Shown here: in pieces, positions 38,301 through 46,008 of the stretch
How the letters are laid out: every line of letters starts with the position of its first letter
Position numbering within the stretch: the stretch's first letter is position 1
From: Crotophaga sulcirostris
Taxonomy: Eukaryota > Chordata > Aves > Cuculiformes > Crotophagidae
Direction: 5' to 3'
DNA: 64,000 bases
Assembly: GCA_013397455.1 (NCBI GenBank)
Contig: VYZB01000337.1
Location: forward strand, 107,554 to 171,553
Notes under the pieces: generated by a model
The model's database searches: none
Told to the model about the DNA's origin: nothing
The model's input: the letters and a program-made list of their open reading frames with translations, nothing else
Made by a program: the position numbers and the translations under genes

Positions 38301-41300
38301 CTGCTATTGCTACCTTTGCTTCCTCAGTTTATCCCTCTAATGATGCCTGACTGAAGTGTGCCTTTACCTTCAGCTTTTCTGCAACACAAGGACAGATGTT
38401 CAGGTTGCGCAGCTTTCAACTGCTTCTAACACTTCACCCATACTCATTTTACGAGCCTCATAACAAATCTACATCCTACCTCCAAACTCTGTTCAACCTA
38501 AATGAGGAAAAAGCAGCATCATGCAGAAGTAATTCTGCTTTGCAGAGGGGTGGCTCAGAGTTGCCTTTACCAGTGTGATGCAGCCCTAGGTCAGTGGAAG
38601 GTCACCACAGCACACTGTAGCATCAGACAGAAATGCATCAACCTAACGGCTCTTGTTGATGGGATGCCTGTAGTCAGAGATAACACGCCAGTGAGACATC
38701 TTCCCAGGAGGCTGCCTCATAACTCTGCAAAGAGTTACATGGCCAGCACAACTCACAGCAACCTAGAAGATGCTCTGATGTCTACCAGGTGACAGCTTGG
38801 TGATGACAGATTTCAGGAGCAGAGGAACAGAGAAGTTGCCTAGAAGCATTTTTTACACTGACTTTCGAGGCGCACTTCTGAGCTGCAATTGTGAGTGAAA
38901 GGCAGAGAGCACATTCCACTTACAGATACAGCCACAGCACCCCCTTAACAACTGCACTTTAGCTACAAAACTGCCACCACTGATGCCTCCACCATTTTTA
39001 AATTTTATTTTACTTTTGTAGTAGTTGTTTGATCAACTGCTTGTGGGCATGGAGGTACTCCTGGCTGGCTATGCACGGGGGTCACAGAACACCACAAACT
39101 CAGTGATGCGAAGCTCATGAGATGAAGAGTTTAGAAAAAGTCTACCATATGCTTACAAAATACATCACCACACTGTAGTTTAAGAGTTAATTTGTATATT
39201 TTTAAAAAAGGACTTTGAAATATTACACATTACCAGAAGCTCAAAGAGACTCATAGGTACAGTATATCAGAACACTAGCAGAACAACATCATCTCCTCTG
39301 TTGAGCTCCACTTTGACCTATTTCGACCAATATAAAACTAACTAACTAGCAAATTAGCATTAATTTTCTTCTGAATAGAATGTATTTTATTAAATTCCTT
39401 GGTGCATTCAACAGAGTATTTAAGAAGTGTGAAAACACTCCTAAAATCTGACTCCTGACATTTTACTAGTGTATATATATATATATGTAGTTTGGTGAGG
39501 GCCTGAAAGATTTTTGTTACTAACTTCTTAATATATTTGTCTTTTGTTTGGACAGGGACATGGGAATTGCCTTCCTTTCTTCTTGCCTTTTTTCTTTTTC
39601 ATTTATAAAGATGAGAAGTGTGATGACAACGTTCTCTGGTTTTGAAAAGCCCAATACAATATGTATTATAAAATAGTAACATGTTATATAAAAAGGTGAG
39701 AGTGACAAGCCTTTAACAGGTGTTGTCATTAGCCTTGTTTAGTTAGCCATCAAAGCTAGAAAGATGTTGATAAAAGTTTCACAGTCTGCTAAAAAAGAGA
39801 ATGAATCCTGGCATGCTATAAACACAGTTTGCCTATTTAATGAAAGGTATGTTATACAGTTGATTTAAGTCTCATTTACAATGACTCAGTGAGTGTAACT
39901 AAAGTTAAATACCAGCAATTTTAAATCAATAAATTAATCTACTTAGAATTTTAAAAGAAAATTAATTTAATCAAATACAAGCTCTCCATTTTATATTTCT
40001 TGAGGTGCACGACAATCTTTAGGAGCCAAATGACTCTCCTAAATACTAAATAATCCCAACTGTAGTAGTTGTACCTCGATTCCTCCTATAAAGGACCTGC
40101 ATTCCACCTTCCTATAGATGGGTAGATCTCAGCACTAGAAAATTACCTGCAGGATGAGTCTGTATGTTGTTCCTTATTTGTAAATTATACACAAAATCAT
40201 TACAGATCAATACATGCTATTCTTCTTTATATCATAAGCACAAGTGCTGTCGCTCTTCTAGCAGGGAAGGAAACAGCACCCTGGCAGGGACAGCTACACC
40301 AAACTGGCAAACAACACCCTGAAGAAAAACAAGAGCAGAAACGTGTTTCCATGGAATCTACATACAGCCCACAGAAAAATTACATTGCCTTGGAGAAGCA
40401 TGGATGCATTAGGAAGACACTAAGATCTCTATACGAACAATTACAGATAAGTCAGATCTTGCATATCCTATGATCTTCAGCATTTAGTATTACCTCCTAT
40501 TACTCCTCTGAACTGCTGACCTCAAGCACCTTTTGTTCTGCTACTTAAGTAGGTATGTTGGTACTTCATTTCATCTCACCATGCTATAAACAGTCTCCCC
40601 ACATTACAGACAAGAGATTACAAAAATATTCCATTGCTTGTAACGAAATGAATGTAATTTCAGTCACTAAATGAACTGGCATCAATGGCTTCCATGACTG
40701 GAAATGAATGGATCACTTTATGCTGTAGCTTCATACAACTGCATATAGAATTACTCAACTCATTTCTCCAATATATATTGCTTAGCAAGTAAAACCCAGA
40801 TCTTGTGTAGAAAATAATGTCCCATTTTACGTTCATACTTTTGTTCATTTAAATAGATTTTAAAATTAAATGTGAGGTTTTAGACTTTTCCCTTTTAGAC
40901 AGCAATTCAGAAATTGTAACAGGCATAACTGAACAGATAGCTAAAGTTTTGATTTTAAAAGTTTCTGTTCTTATAAAGTATCACAGTATTGTATTATTAC
41001 AAGGTTGGAAAGGACCTTTGAGATCATCAAGTCCACCAGGGACAGCAACTCCACCACCTCCCTGGGCAATGCATTCCAATGGCCCTTTCAGTGAAGAATT
41101 TTTTTCTAGTATCAAGCCTAAACCTCCCCTGACAAAGCTTGAGACCATGTCCTCTTGTTCTGTCACTGGTCACCTGAGAGAAGAGACCAACATTTCTGTG
41201 ATGTTAGCTGGACTTCTTTAAAAACACTCGGTCAGGTGTAACCATTCTTTAGTCTCATTTTTTTTGATTTGTAAATGAACACTACAGGTTAAATCAGACC

Positions 41301-44300
41301 AACACTGCACTTAAAAATTCTGAAAGTCAGCAATGCAAAACTCCCCTTCCAAAAAGTCAGTAAGATAACAAGATAGATAAGATAGATGAAAAACAAATAG
41401 AAAAAGAAAGGGCAGGAACATGTAAGGAAATTAAGAAACTAAGTATTTATATTTATATAAACCTTGACACATTTTAAATGTATAATATGAGTAAGATATT
41501 CATATTGTCCCTTCCCCCTTTTACATCCCTCCCCCACCCACACCTGTGGTTCTCAAACATGTGTCTTCTTCCACTGTGCAGCCTGGTTGTCTGTATGTCC
41601 TTTACATAGGTCCCTCTCACATAAGCTCCATACTGGAGACAGTAGCAAAACTGAAGTTATATTTAATATTTTGTTGCTAAGGTTTTGTTTTGGTGTGTTT
41701 TGTGCAGACATCAGCTCCAACCTGCCTGGGCTTGTTAGCTGAAACATGGCTAAACTGCCTCTAGGGACAATTCAAGTCTGAAAGCATCTCGGCTGCTTTC
41801 GCTCAACCTAAGCTCACAAACTCTTGCAAGTGAAGCTCCTTGTGATGCTCAGCTTCAGCACCGCCACGCTGTATTCCTCATACTGGCTGTGTTTTAGGAA
41901 CAGTAAGGTGAGATCAGAGGACAGTTCTGAGCTGGCCTCCAAGACCAGGTTGACCCCCCCAGCCAGCCCCTGTGCCTGGACCACCTCTCCCTTTGCGCTC
42001 TTTGAGGACTGATGAGCCACAGCCTCACACAAACGTCCGTAATGCCACCTCCTCCACAGCCCTCAGTGCTGCAGGACCCACTGCAGACACACACAGCCAC
42101 CCACAACATCGTCGACCACGAAGTGCAAAACGACCCATTTCACACGTAATCATAGAATCACAGAATGGTTTGCATTGGAAGGGACCCTAAAGCCCAGCCA
42201 GTCCCAGCCCCTGCCATGGGCAGGGTCACCTCCACCAGCCCAGGCTGCTCCAGGCCCCATCCAGCCTGGCCTGGAACACCTCCAGGGAAGGGGCACCCAC
42301 AGCTTCCCTGGGCAACCTGTGCCAGGGCCCCACCACCCTCAGTGTGAACAATTTCTTCCTGATGTCTGATCTAAATCTTCCCCCTTCCAGTTTAAAGTCA
42401 TTCCCCCTTGCCGTAACGCATATTTTTCTCCTGTCACTTCTCAGCACTGGGTTCCTCACCTGTGCACCCCGCACCTGCCCTGCTCCAGCCCTGCCCACAG
42501 CAGGCACCATTCTCTCCCCGGGGGAGCCAGCAGGGCTGTGCTCACCATCCCGAGGCGGCTGCCGCACAAACCGCCCCTTCCAGTTCCCGCACACCGGCTT
42601 TCTTCACCTTCCCAAAGAGACAACACGCAAATTCAGTTTCCTCTCCCTGGTCTGGCAGGTGTCCGTGCTTTTTCACCTCTGTCAGACATCCCTGACCAGG
42701 GAAGCACCAGCACAGCTCCAGGATGAAGGCTCCAACAGGAGAGGAACTGAGCAAAACCCTCTCTTCAGGGCGCAGCCCAGGCCACTGGGCACGCAGTGGA
42801 ACTCGGGGCAAACCGGGGGGAAAAGGTCATTTCAGAAGCGTTCGGAGCGCTGCCCCGCTTCCAGAAGGAGCCTGGTCGGGGCGGGAGGCTCCCTAGGGCG
42901 CGGGGAAGCGCTGCGCCCACCGACGCCAACCCGCACCCACAACGCGGCCTCGGCCGCCCCTCAGCACAGCCCCGCAGGATGCAGGAGCCCGCCCCACCCG
43001 GCCCCNNNNNNNNNNNNNNNNNNNNNNNNNNNNNNNNNNNNNNNNNNNNNNNNNNNNNNNNNNNNNNNNNNNNNNNNNNNNNNNNNNNNNNNNNNNNNNN
43101 NNNNNNNNNNNNNNNNNNNNNNNNNNNNNNNNNNNNNNNNNNNNNNNNNNNNNNNNNNNNNNNNNNNNNNNNNNNNNNNNNNNNNNNNNNNNNNNNNNNN
43201 NNNNNNNNNNNNNNNNNNNNNNNNNNNNNNNNNNNNNNNNNNNNNNNNNNNNNNNNNNNNNNNNNNNNNNNNNNNNNNNNNNNNNNNNNNNNNNNNNNNN
43301 NNNNNNNNNNNNNNNNNNNNNNNNNNNNNNNNNNNNNNNNNNNNNNNNNNNNNNNNNNNNNNNNNNNNNNNNNNNNNNNNNNNNNNNNNNNNNNNNNNNN
43401 NNNNNNNNNNNNNNNNNNNNNNNNNNNNNNNNNNNNNNNNNNNNNNNNNNNNNNNNNNNNNNNNNNNNNNNNNNNNNNNNGCGCTCGCCCGCAGCGTCTC
43501 AGATCTACGGTGCCCCGCGAAGCCCCTCTGGCCCCGGGCATATGCAAGCGCTGCGGGACGGCAGGAACCGCGGGCAGCAGCCCCTGCCCGGCGCCGCCCA
43601 CCCCGCGCCCGCGGCAGAATCACAGAATGGTTCGGGTTGGACCTTAAAGATCACAGAATCTCCGGGTTGAAAAAGACCTTTGACATCATCGAGTCCAACC
43701 GCACCTGACCACTACTAAACCAGATCCCTGAGAAACTCACCTACCCATCTTTTAAACACCTCCTCGGATGGTGACTCAAACACCTCCCTGGGCAGCCGTG
43801 CCAGCGCCTGACCACCCTTTCAATGAAGACATTTTTCCTGATAACTAGTCTGAACCTCCCCCGGCCCAACTTGTGGCCGTTTCCTCTCATCCTACCCAGT
43901 CCCACCCCCTGCCACGGTCAAGGTCACCCCCACCAGCCCAGGCTGCTCCAGACCCCACCCAGCTTGGCCTGGAACCCCTCCAGGGAGGGGGCACACACAG
44001 CTCCCCTGGGCACCCTGGGCCAGGGCCTTACCGCCCTCGTTGTGAAGAATTTCTTCCTAATGTCTGATCTAAATCCTCTCCCTTCCAATTTAAAGCCGTT
44101 CCCCTCATCCTAACACTACTTGCCTTTGTAAAAAGCCCCTCCCTAGCTTTCCGTAGCCTCCCTTCAGGTGCTGGAAGGCCACTATAAGGTCTCCCCAGAG
44201 CCTTAAGCCATCGCCATCCCTGACCCACCACCCTTCCTGCGCTGCAGGAGCACCCTTACAGGGTCAAACCCAACCTTTTTTTCTGGGCTGGTCCTGCTTT

Positions 44301-46008
44301 GTTTCTTGGGGTGGTTTGTTTTGATTTGTTTATGTGGTTTTGGTTGGTTTTGACCACTGATACAGATGCCAACCGGCAGCACCAACCCCTGACACGGAAA
44401 GTCTGCAGGAGTTTCTGCATTAAAGTCAGGTCACCAACTTGTTTTCTTCCTTTCTTTGGGTGACAGAGACTTGGGGGGCAGTAAAAATAGAATGCAAAAA
44501 TAAAATGAAAAAACAAAACAGCCAAAAAGTGCACCTTTTTGTGCATTGGCTTGCTGCACTTCACTAGGAACTGGCATGTTGTTTGCTAGTGCCCTCCAGC
44601 ACAGGTACAGCAAAGTTTCCTTTTCAATGAAGGAGGAATAGCCCATTTTCTGTTTAAATTATGCTTTTCATGGTTTGTGGCCAAACGTGAGCTAGTCTTT
44701 GGGCTTTGCGTGCTCAGGAAGCAGGATACACCTGCTTTCTGGGCAAAATTGCCTGTACGCAAGTGGGAAACCAGCATAAAGAAACAGGCCCAGAGTGTGA
44801 AACTCCAGGGTAATGTGTGGCTGCTTCTGTAGTGAGGAACTGACAGCATTTTACAACAGGGAATCCATCCAAGTCCAGACACCAGCGAGCTACAACTGTG
44901 TTTGGCACTTTTCCAGTTTCTGTAATCAAACTCATCATCTCTCCTGCCCTGGTGCAGCTGCACCTGGACGCTGGTTAATAAGCAAATGAACCAAAGGCTC
45001 TGCACATCTTGTCTATGCTTGTGGGTTTATCATATTCAGTGTTGATTCAGATGAATCAACAAGGGCCATTCCAGGTGTAGATAAGTGCCTACAAAGTGCA
45101 TGAAAGAAAACAGTAAAAATCCTACAGGCTACCTCTGCAGTAGTATTTCCTTCAAGAAAACACTCAAATGCAGTAACAATCTTCCCACACTCCTTTTTTC
45201 CCCATCATTTTTCAGGGTAAATTAAATTTTCTTTCTTTAGCCTGATAGTCACTGCAACCTGACGCCTACCATGCCAGGCAGGCTATTTTTAAAACTCTTC
45301 TACAGATACCAACTTAGTATACTTAGGCACATAGCATCATAATCTTTTATGTATTACTTTTTTGTAGGGATGGATATGCAGAAGAAATTTTTTTCAGTTG
45401 CACTTTTACCATTAAAAGGTTTCCATAAGCTGCAAATGAAAAAATAAAATCTTCAGATATTTAAGAATATCAACAGTAAAACCTTACATACTTGTGATTT
45501 TATGACTTAAAAAAAAGGTTGCATTTATTAAAAACCTAAGAATAAGAAATTAAATCTTTAAAAATGTAGCTGTTAACATCAAACTAAAACCGCTGCTACA
45601 CAGAAGTACAATTTCTCCTTTGTTTTCATGTTTAAGAGTAATTTCTTCACAGAAAATCTGCAGCCAGCCTTCAGTCATAGTCTGTGTGAAAAAAAAGATA
45701 TGGGCAGGTGACCTTGGTTTGTATTTTTTCATTTAGGCCAATTGCATAGAAATTAAATTAAACGTTCCTGTAGATTTCAGGGTCAGGAAAACAAAGTTTC
45801 TAATATATTGGGCTGACTCAAAGGGCATCTATAGAAGGGAAAAAAATCCATCATGAACAATATAATAATATCTAAATCATGCATACCTTAAGGTGGCTCC
45901 AAGAGGCAGCTGAAAGGACTGGATCTCAGCAAGGGCATTTTCATATATCTGATCTTTGTTTTCTTCTACATACAATTCTGACAGATTTGACTTGCTTTTC
46001 CTTGCCAT
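244..46008 (-). CDS. EXOC6: EXOC6 (SEC15A), exocyst complex component 6; 5' and middle part, 16 coding exons, 3' end outside window
   Basis: Spliced gene on the minus strand; coordinates span introns. The sixteen exons join to 553 codons with no stop. Family knowledge: Sec15 is one of eight exocyst subunits, which tether secretory vesicles to the plasma membrane before SNARE fusion. Sec15 binds Rab GTPases (Sec4/Rab8, Rab11), largely through its C-terminal helical half, and links to Sec10. Seen here: the N-terminal coiled-coil region (residues about 42-160), the CATCHR-type helical middle with [17 protein letters not shown], an acidic linker (about 229-280), the conserved [14 protein letters not shown] block, and the helical C-terminal half as far as [13 protein letters not shown]6 rather than EXOC6B is indicated by [34 protein letters not shown] and LQLCLP, where the paralog differs. 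The six or so last exons are missing only because the window ends. Confidence 0.97.
1383..1492 (-). CDS. EXOC6: EXOC6 exon 15, codons 480-516
   Basis: 110 bases: [20 protein letters not shown] then [16 protein letters not shown] plus AG of Ser516; acceptor TTCCACAG, donor GTAAGC. No methionine-initiated open frame marks it; it was found from the conserved [12 protein letters not shown] motif and both phases fit. Confidence 0.97.
1493..4978 (-). other. EXOC6 intron 14
   Basis: 3.5 kb of AT-rich intron between exons 14 and 15. I see one old SINE relic (about 3525-3715) and otherwise no coding, RNA or structured element. The adjoining intron 15 (356-1382) and partial intron 16 (1-243) show nothing beyond AT-rich sequence. 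Confidence 0.85.
3525..3715 (-). repeat. MIR-like ancient SINE relic
   Basis: Read on the plus strand this has the reverse-complement landmarks of a MIR or CORE-SINE body: TTATCCCTGTCTTATAGATGA, GGGACAGAAAGATGTGAAATG, ACTTACCAGCACCACAGAGC, then a CAGAGTGGGGAACAGAAACC stretch near the former B box. The order and spacing agree with the family although divergence is high. It lies within intron 14 of EXOC6. No repeat database could be consulted. Confidence 0.65.
4979..5084 (-). CDS. EXOC6: EXOC6 exon 14, codons 444-479
   Basis: 106 bases: G completes Arg444, then [20 protein letters not shown] and [15 protein letters not shown]; donor GTAAGA. A candidate branch point, TACTAAT, sits just upstream of the CACCAG acceptor. 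Confidence 0.97.
5085..6209 (-). other. EXOC6 intron 13
   Basis: 1.1 kb intron between exons 13 and 14. It is AT-rich and holds a strong 14-bp inverted repeat at 5887-5938, noted separately. Intron 12 (6308-6967) shows nothing notable. Confidence 0.85.
5887..5938. repeat. Perfect 14-bp inverted repeat, hairpin
   Basis: ATTAGGAACCTAAT at 5887-5900 and its exact reverse complement ATTAGGTTCCTAAT at 5925-5938, with a 24-base loop. Each arm is itself nearly palindromic. It is intronic. It may be the remains of a transposon terminus or an old repeat; function unknown. Confidence 0.8.
6210..6307 (-). CDS. EXOC6: EXOC6 exon 13, codons 412-444
   Basis: 98 bases: [20 protein letters not shown] then [12 protein letters not shown] plus AG of Arg444. 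The acceptor ends CCTTAG. The donor GTTAGT has T at +3, which is uncommon but functional in vertebrates. Confidence 0.97.
6968..7039 (-). CDS. EXOC6: EXOC6 exon 12, codons 388-411
   Basis: A 72-base in-phase exon: [20 protein letters not shown] then DTLQ. Acceptor CTTTCAG, donor GTATGT. It is part of the C-terminal helical half that carries the Rab-binding region in characterised Sec15 proteins. Confidence 0.97.
7040..9008 (-). other. EXOC6 intron 11
   Basis: About 2 kb AT-rich intron between exons 11 and 12 with a 26-bp perfect palindrome at 7641-7666. No other feature seen. Intron 10 (9130-9513, 384 bases) is featureless. Confidence 0.85.
7641..7666. repeat. 26-bp perfect AT palindrome
   Basis: The half-site TAATGTATTAATT is followed directly by its exact reverse complement, with no spacer. 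The centre is a run of the TTAA/TAAT unit. It could arise from AT-rich microsatellite drift; it also reads as several homeodomain core sites (TAAT). Confidence 0.85.
9009..9129 (-). CDS. EXOC6: EXOC6 exon 11, codons 347-387
   Basis: 121 bases: T completes Gly347, then [16 protein letters not shown] and [20 protein letters not shown]; donor GTAAGT. The acceptor is the TTTTAG at 9130-9135. A second AG eleven bases inside the exon (TTTGTAG) would break the frame and lose FFV, so it was not chosen. Confidence 0.96.
9514..9560 (-). CDS. EXOC6: EXOC6 exon 10, codons 332 to 347 (split)
   Basis: A 47-base exon encoding [15 protein letters not shown] plus GG of Gly347; the acceptor ends CTAAAAG after a T-rich tract and the donor is GTAAGT. 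It joins exon 11 as GG|T, giving the conserved QIVGFFVVED. Confidence 0.96.
9653..9736 (-). CDS. EXOC6: EXOC6 exon 9, codons 304-331
   Basis: An 84-base in-phase exon: [20 protein letters not shown] then VLQPQSSM. The basic RKQRRKQAR run is conserved in the family. Acceptor GTTTTAG, donor GTAACC (poor at +5). It is followed by an intron of only 92 bases. Confidence 0.97.
9737..13085 (-). other. EXOC6 intron 8
   Basis: 3.3 kb intron between exons 8 and 9. AT-rich with short homopolymers (for example nine C at 12749-12757). Short open frames on either strand lack any recognisable domain. No repeat family was recognised. Confidence 0.8.
13086..13154 (-). CDS. EXOC6: EXOC6 exon 8, codons 281-303
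   Basis: A 69-base in-phase exon encoding [20 protein letters not shown] and SVL; donor GTATGT, acceptor [26 protein letters not shown] is a signature block of Sec15. Confidence 0.97.
13828..13983 (-). CDS. EXOC6: EXOC6 exon 7, codons 229-280, acidic variable linker
   Basis: 156 bases, in phase at both ends: [16 protein letters not shown] at the start and [10 protein letters not shown] at the end. The length (52 codons) matches my recollection of the human exon, while the middle is much less conserved than neighbouring exons. The acidic tail is typical of the Sec15 linker and probably flexible. The donor GTAATG is weak. Confidence 0.95.
13984..15073 (-). other. EXOC6 intron 6
   Basis: 1.1 kb intron between exons 6 and 7, with nothing recognisable beyond the splice signals. 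Intron 7 (13155-13827) is likewise featureless. Confidence 0.85.
15074..15278 (-). CDS. EXOC6: EXOC6 exon 6, codons 160-228
   Basis: 205 bases, the longest exon in the window. It reads [13 protein letters not shown], then [19 protein letters not shown], then [17 protein letters not shown], ending GETAMKQ with donor GTAAGC. This is the most conserved helical core of metazoan Sec15. The preceding intron, at 7.6 kb, is the second longest seen. Confidence 0.98.
15279..22893 (-). other. EXOC6 intron 5
   Basis: 7.6 kb intron. The part 15.3-20.1 kb is AT-rich and featureless. A tRNA-derived SINE-like relic lies near 20.13-20.29 kb. From about 20.6 to 22.45 kb base composition is more balanced and chance open frames appear on both strands; the longest (153 codons, minus, 22460-21999) is hydrophobic, has no recognisable domain and overlaps frames on the other strand, so I do not call a gene. 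Confidence 0.75.
20125..20290 (+). repeat. tRNA-derived SINE-like relic
   Basis: TGGCTCAGGAG at 20133-20143 resembles a polymerase III A box and GGTTCAAATG at 20185-20194 a B box, with about 40 bases between, the spacing of a tRNA. The flanks do not form a tRNA acceptor stem that I can see, so this is more likely the head of an old SINE than a tRNA gene. The family is not identified. Confidence 0.4.
22894..22939 (-). CDS. EXOC6: EXOC6 exon 5, codons 145-160
   Basis: A short 46-base exon: TT completes Val145, then [14 protein letters not shown], then AG of Arg160. Acceptor TTTTTATGCAG, donor GTGAGT. It is too short to be found by ORF length; it was found by looking for the conserved LEMYSKL motif between exons 4 and 6, and its phases fit both neighbours. 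Confidence 0.95.
22940..23854 (-). other. EXOC6 intron 4
   Basis: 915-base AT-rich intron between exons 4 and 5 with an A homopolymer near 23458-23471. Nothing else recognised. Confidence 0.85.
23855..23945 (-). CDS. EXOC6: EXOC6 exon 4, codons 115 to first base of 145
   Basis: 91 bases beginning [17 protein letters not shown] and ending in LCLP plus one G; donor [21 protein letters not shown] is a near-invariant EXOC6 stretch. It is separated from exon 3 by an intron of only 110 bases. Confidence 0.96.
24056..24103 (-). CDS. EXOC6: EXOC6 exon 3, codons 99-114
   Basis: A 48-base, in-phase exon encoding [16 protein letters not shown]. The acceptor ends TTTTTAAG and the donor is GTGAGA. Because the length is a multiple of three, skipping it would keep the frame and shorten the coiled coil by 16 residues. 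Confidence 0.95.
24104..25393 (-). other. EXOC6 intron 2
   Basis: 1.3 kb AT-rich intron between exons 2 and 3. No repeat or structured element recognised. Confidence 0.85.
25394..25565 (-). CDS. EXOC6: EXOC6 exon 2, codons 41-98
   Basis: 172 bases. Its first G completes Arg41, then [10 protein letters not shown] follows and the exon ends in DAEKLK with donor GTAAGG. It encodes the start of the conserved Sec15 N-terminal coiled coil, including [19 protein letters not shown]. This is the exon at which alternative first exons join. An unusual run of twelve G (RNA sense) sits about 36 bases upstream of its acceptor. Confidence 0.96.
25601..25612. repeat. C12 homopolymer (G12 in the transcript)
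   Basis: Twelve consecutive C on the plus strand, so G12 in EXOC6 pre-mRNA, ending about 36 bases upstream of the exon 2 acceptor, where the branch point would be expected. Confidence 0.95.
25735..25815 (-). repeat. tRNA-derived SINE head, MIR-like
   Basis: On the minus strand TAACTGGTTAAGCACCTGG is followed about 27 bases later by GCTGGGTTCAGTTCTC and then TTTGTGCCATCACT. This matches the order of A box, B box and the following CTGCCACT landmark of MIR-type SINEs. It is degenerate and lies 170 bases upstream of EXOC6 exon 2. Confidence 0.5.
26031..26110. other. CpG-dense patch in an AT-rich intron
   Basis: About eight CpG in 80 bases, with GCGGCAGCAGCCGG and CCCCGCGGC, surrounded by AT-rich sequence. 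No splice signal or conserved coding frame is evident. It may be a small promoter, a fragment of a GC-rich insertion, or chance. Confidence 0.5.
29764..29866 (+). mobile_element. CR1 LINE 3' fragment
   Basis: TTAGATGATGGGTT, GGGTTATAGGTTGGACACGA, TGATCTCAGAGGTCCTTTCC and AACCTTGTGATACTGTGATA match, in reverse complement, the copy at 59935-60222. About 100 bases remain, truncated at the 5' end as is usual for CR1. It lies in intron 1, opposite in orientation to EXOC6. Confidence 0.9.
35286..35354. repeat. TA microsatellite
   Basis: A nearly pure (TA)n tract broken by single C and T substitutions, grading into TTTATAT repeats at its right end. Probably length-polymorphic. Confidence 0.95.
40979..41190 (-). 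mobile_element. CR1 LINE 3' fragment with internal deletion
   Basis: Plus-strand reading starts TATCACAGTATTG, then ACAAGGTTGGAAAGGACC, and ends near TCACTGGTCACCTGAGAG. Compared with the copy at 59935-60222, 80 bases are missing between GTCCA and CCAGGGACAGC. A 90-codon open frame at 40949-41221 is a product of this element. Confidence 0.92.
42148..42420 (-). mobile_element. CR1 LINE 3' fragment
   Basis: Begins AATCATAGAATCACAGAATG (the CR1 3' tail in reverse), then GGAAGGGACCCTAAAG, GCCATGGGCAGGGTCACC, ATCCAGCCTGGCCTGGAAC and TTTCTTCCTGATGTCTGATC. The similarity fades after about 42420. It is GC-richer than other copies here and forms the edge of the GC-rich block. Confidence 0.93.
42470..43620. 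promoter_or_regulatory. Gapped CpG island, candidate main EXOC6 promoter
   Basis: The visible flanks 42780-43005 and 43481-43620 are very GC-rich and CpG-dense (CGCGGGGAAGCGCTGCGCCC, GCGCTCGCCCGCAGCG), unlike the rest of the window, and the middle is a 475-base N run. It lies 5' of exon 2 in gene direction. Unmethylated CpG islands usually mark promoters. I infer that the usual EXOC6 transcription start and first exon may be in or near the gap, but no exon is visible in the flanks. Confidence 0.6.
43006..43480. other. Assembly gap (475 N)
   Basis: Run of N within the CpG-rich block. Any open frame crossing it is an artefact of translating N. Confidence 1.
43616..44204 (-). mobile_element. 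CR1 LINE fragment, split by a second CR1
   Basis: The 3' tip (AGAATCACAGAATGGTTCGG, then TTGGACCTTAAAGAT) is at 43616-43652. The same element resumes at about 43894 with CCAGTCCCACCCCCTGCCAC and continues through AGGCTGCTCCAGACCCC, TTTCTTCCTAATGTCTGATC and GCTGGAAGGCCACTATAAGG to about 44204. The interruption is another CR1 in the same orientation. Confidence 0.9.
43651..43893 (-). mobile_element. CR1 LINE fragment inserted into another CR1
   Basis: Starts ATCACAGAATCTCCGGGTTG, then CATCGAGTCCAACCGCACC, AACACCTCCCTGGGCAGCC, AATGAAGACATTTTTCCTGA, and ends TTTCCTCTCATCCTA where the host CR1 resumes. It belongs to a different CR1 subfamily from its host. It is necessarily younger than the host copy. 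Confidence 0.9.
45887..46008 (-). CDS. EXOC6: EXOC6 first coding exon found (alternative N-terminus), codons 1-41
   Basis: ATG at 46008-46006 opens a 40-codon frame starting [16 protein letters not shown] and ending in GATL plus AG, the first two bases of Arg41; donor GTATGC follows. The start is fixed by an in-frame TAA two codons upstream, so no longer N-terminus is possible without an unseen splice acceptor. The start context is weak at -3 (C) but has G at +4. The [10 protein letters not shown] stretch resembles the N-terminus of a shorter known vertebrate EXOC6 isoform rather than the usual one containing EHERILQEIESTD. The phase fits exon 2 exactly. The 5' UTR limit is not visible. Confidence 0.85.

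Larger units (their letters stand above)
25566..45886 (-). other. EXOC6 intron 1 (relative to the first exon found)
   Basis: A 20.3 kb intron. Features seen inside are a C12/G12 run, an old SINE head near 25.75 kb, a CpG-dense patch at 26.03-26.11 kb, a CR1 tail at 29.8 kb, a TA microsatellite at 35.3 kb, CR1 copies from 41 kb onward, and a gapped CpG island at about 42.5-43.6 kb. The rest (about 26.2-29.7, 29.9-35.2 and 35.4-40.9 kb) shows no coding exon, RNA or known repeat to me. Confidence 0.8.

Noticed and set aside
42226..42594. 122-codon minus-strand frame
   Set aside because: Antisense-free reading of CR1 3' sequence running into GC-rich DNA; GC-rich sequence has few stops.
42344..43708. 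454-codon open frame and three others crossing 43006-43480
   Set aside because: They exist only because N was translated as X; the flanks are CR1 and CpG-island sequence with no known domain.
244..46008. EXOC6B (SEC15B) as the identity
   Set aside because: The exons carry EXOC6-specific residues ([32 protein letters not shown]) where EXOC6B differs, and the exon 7 linker is the EXOC6 type.
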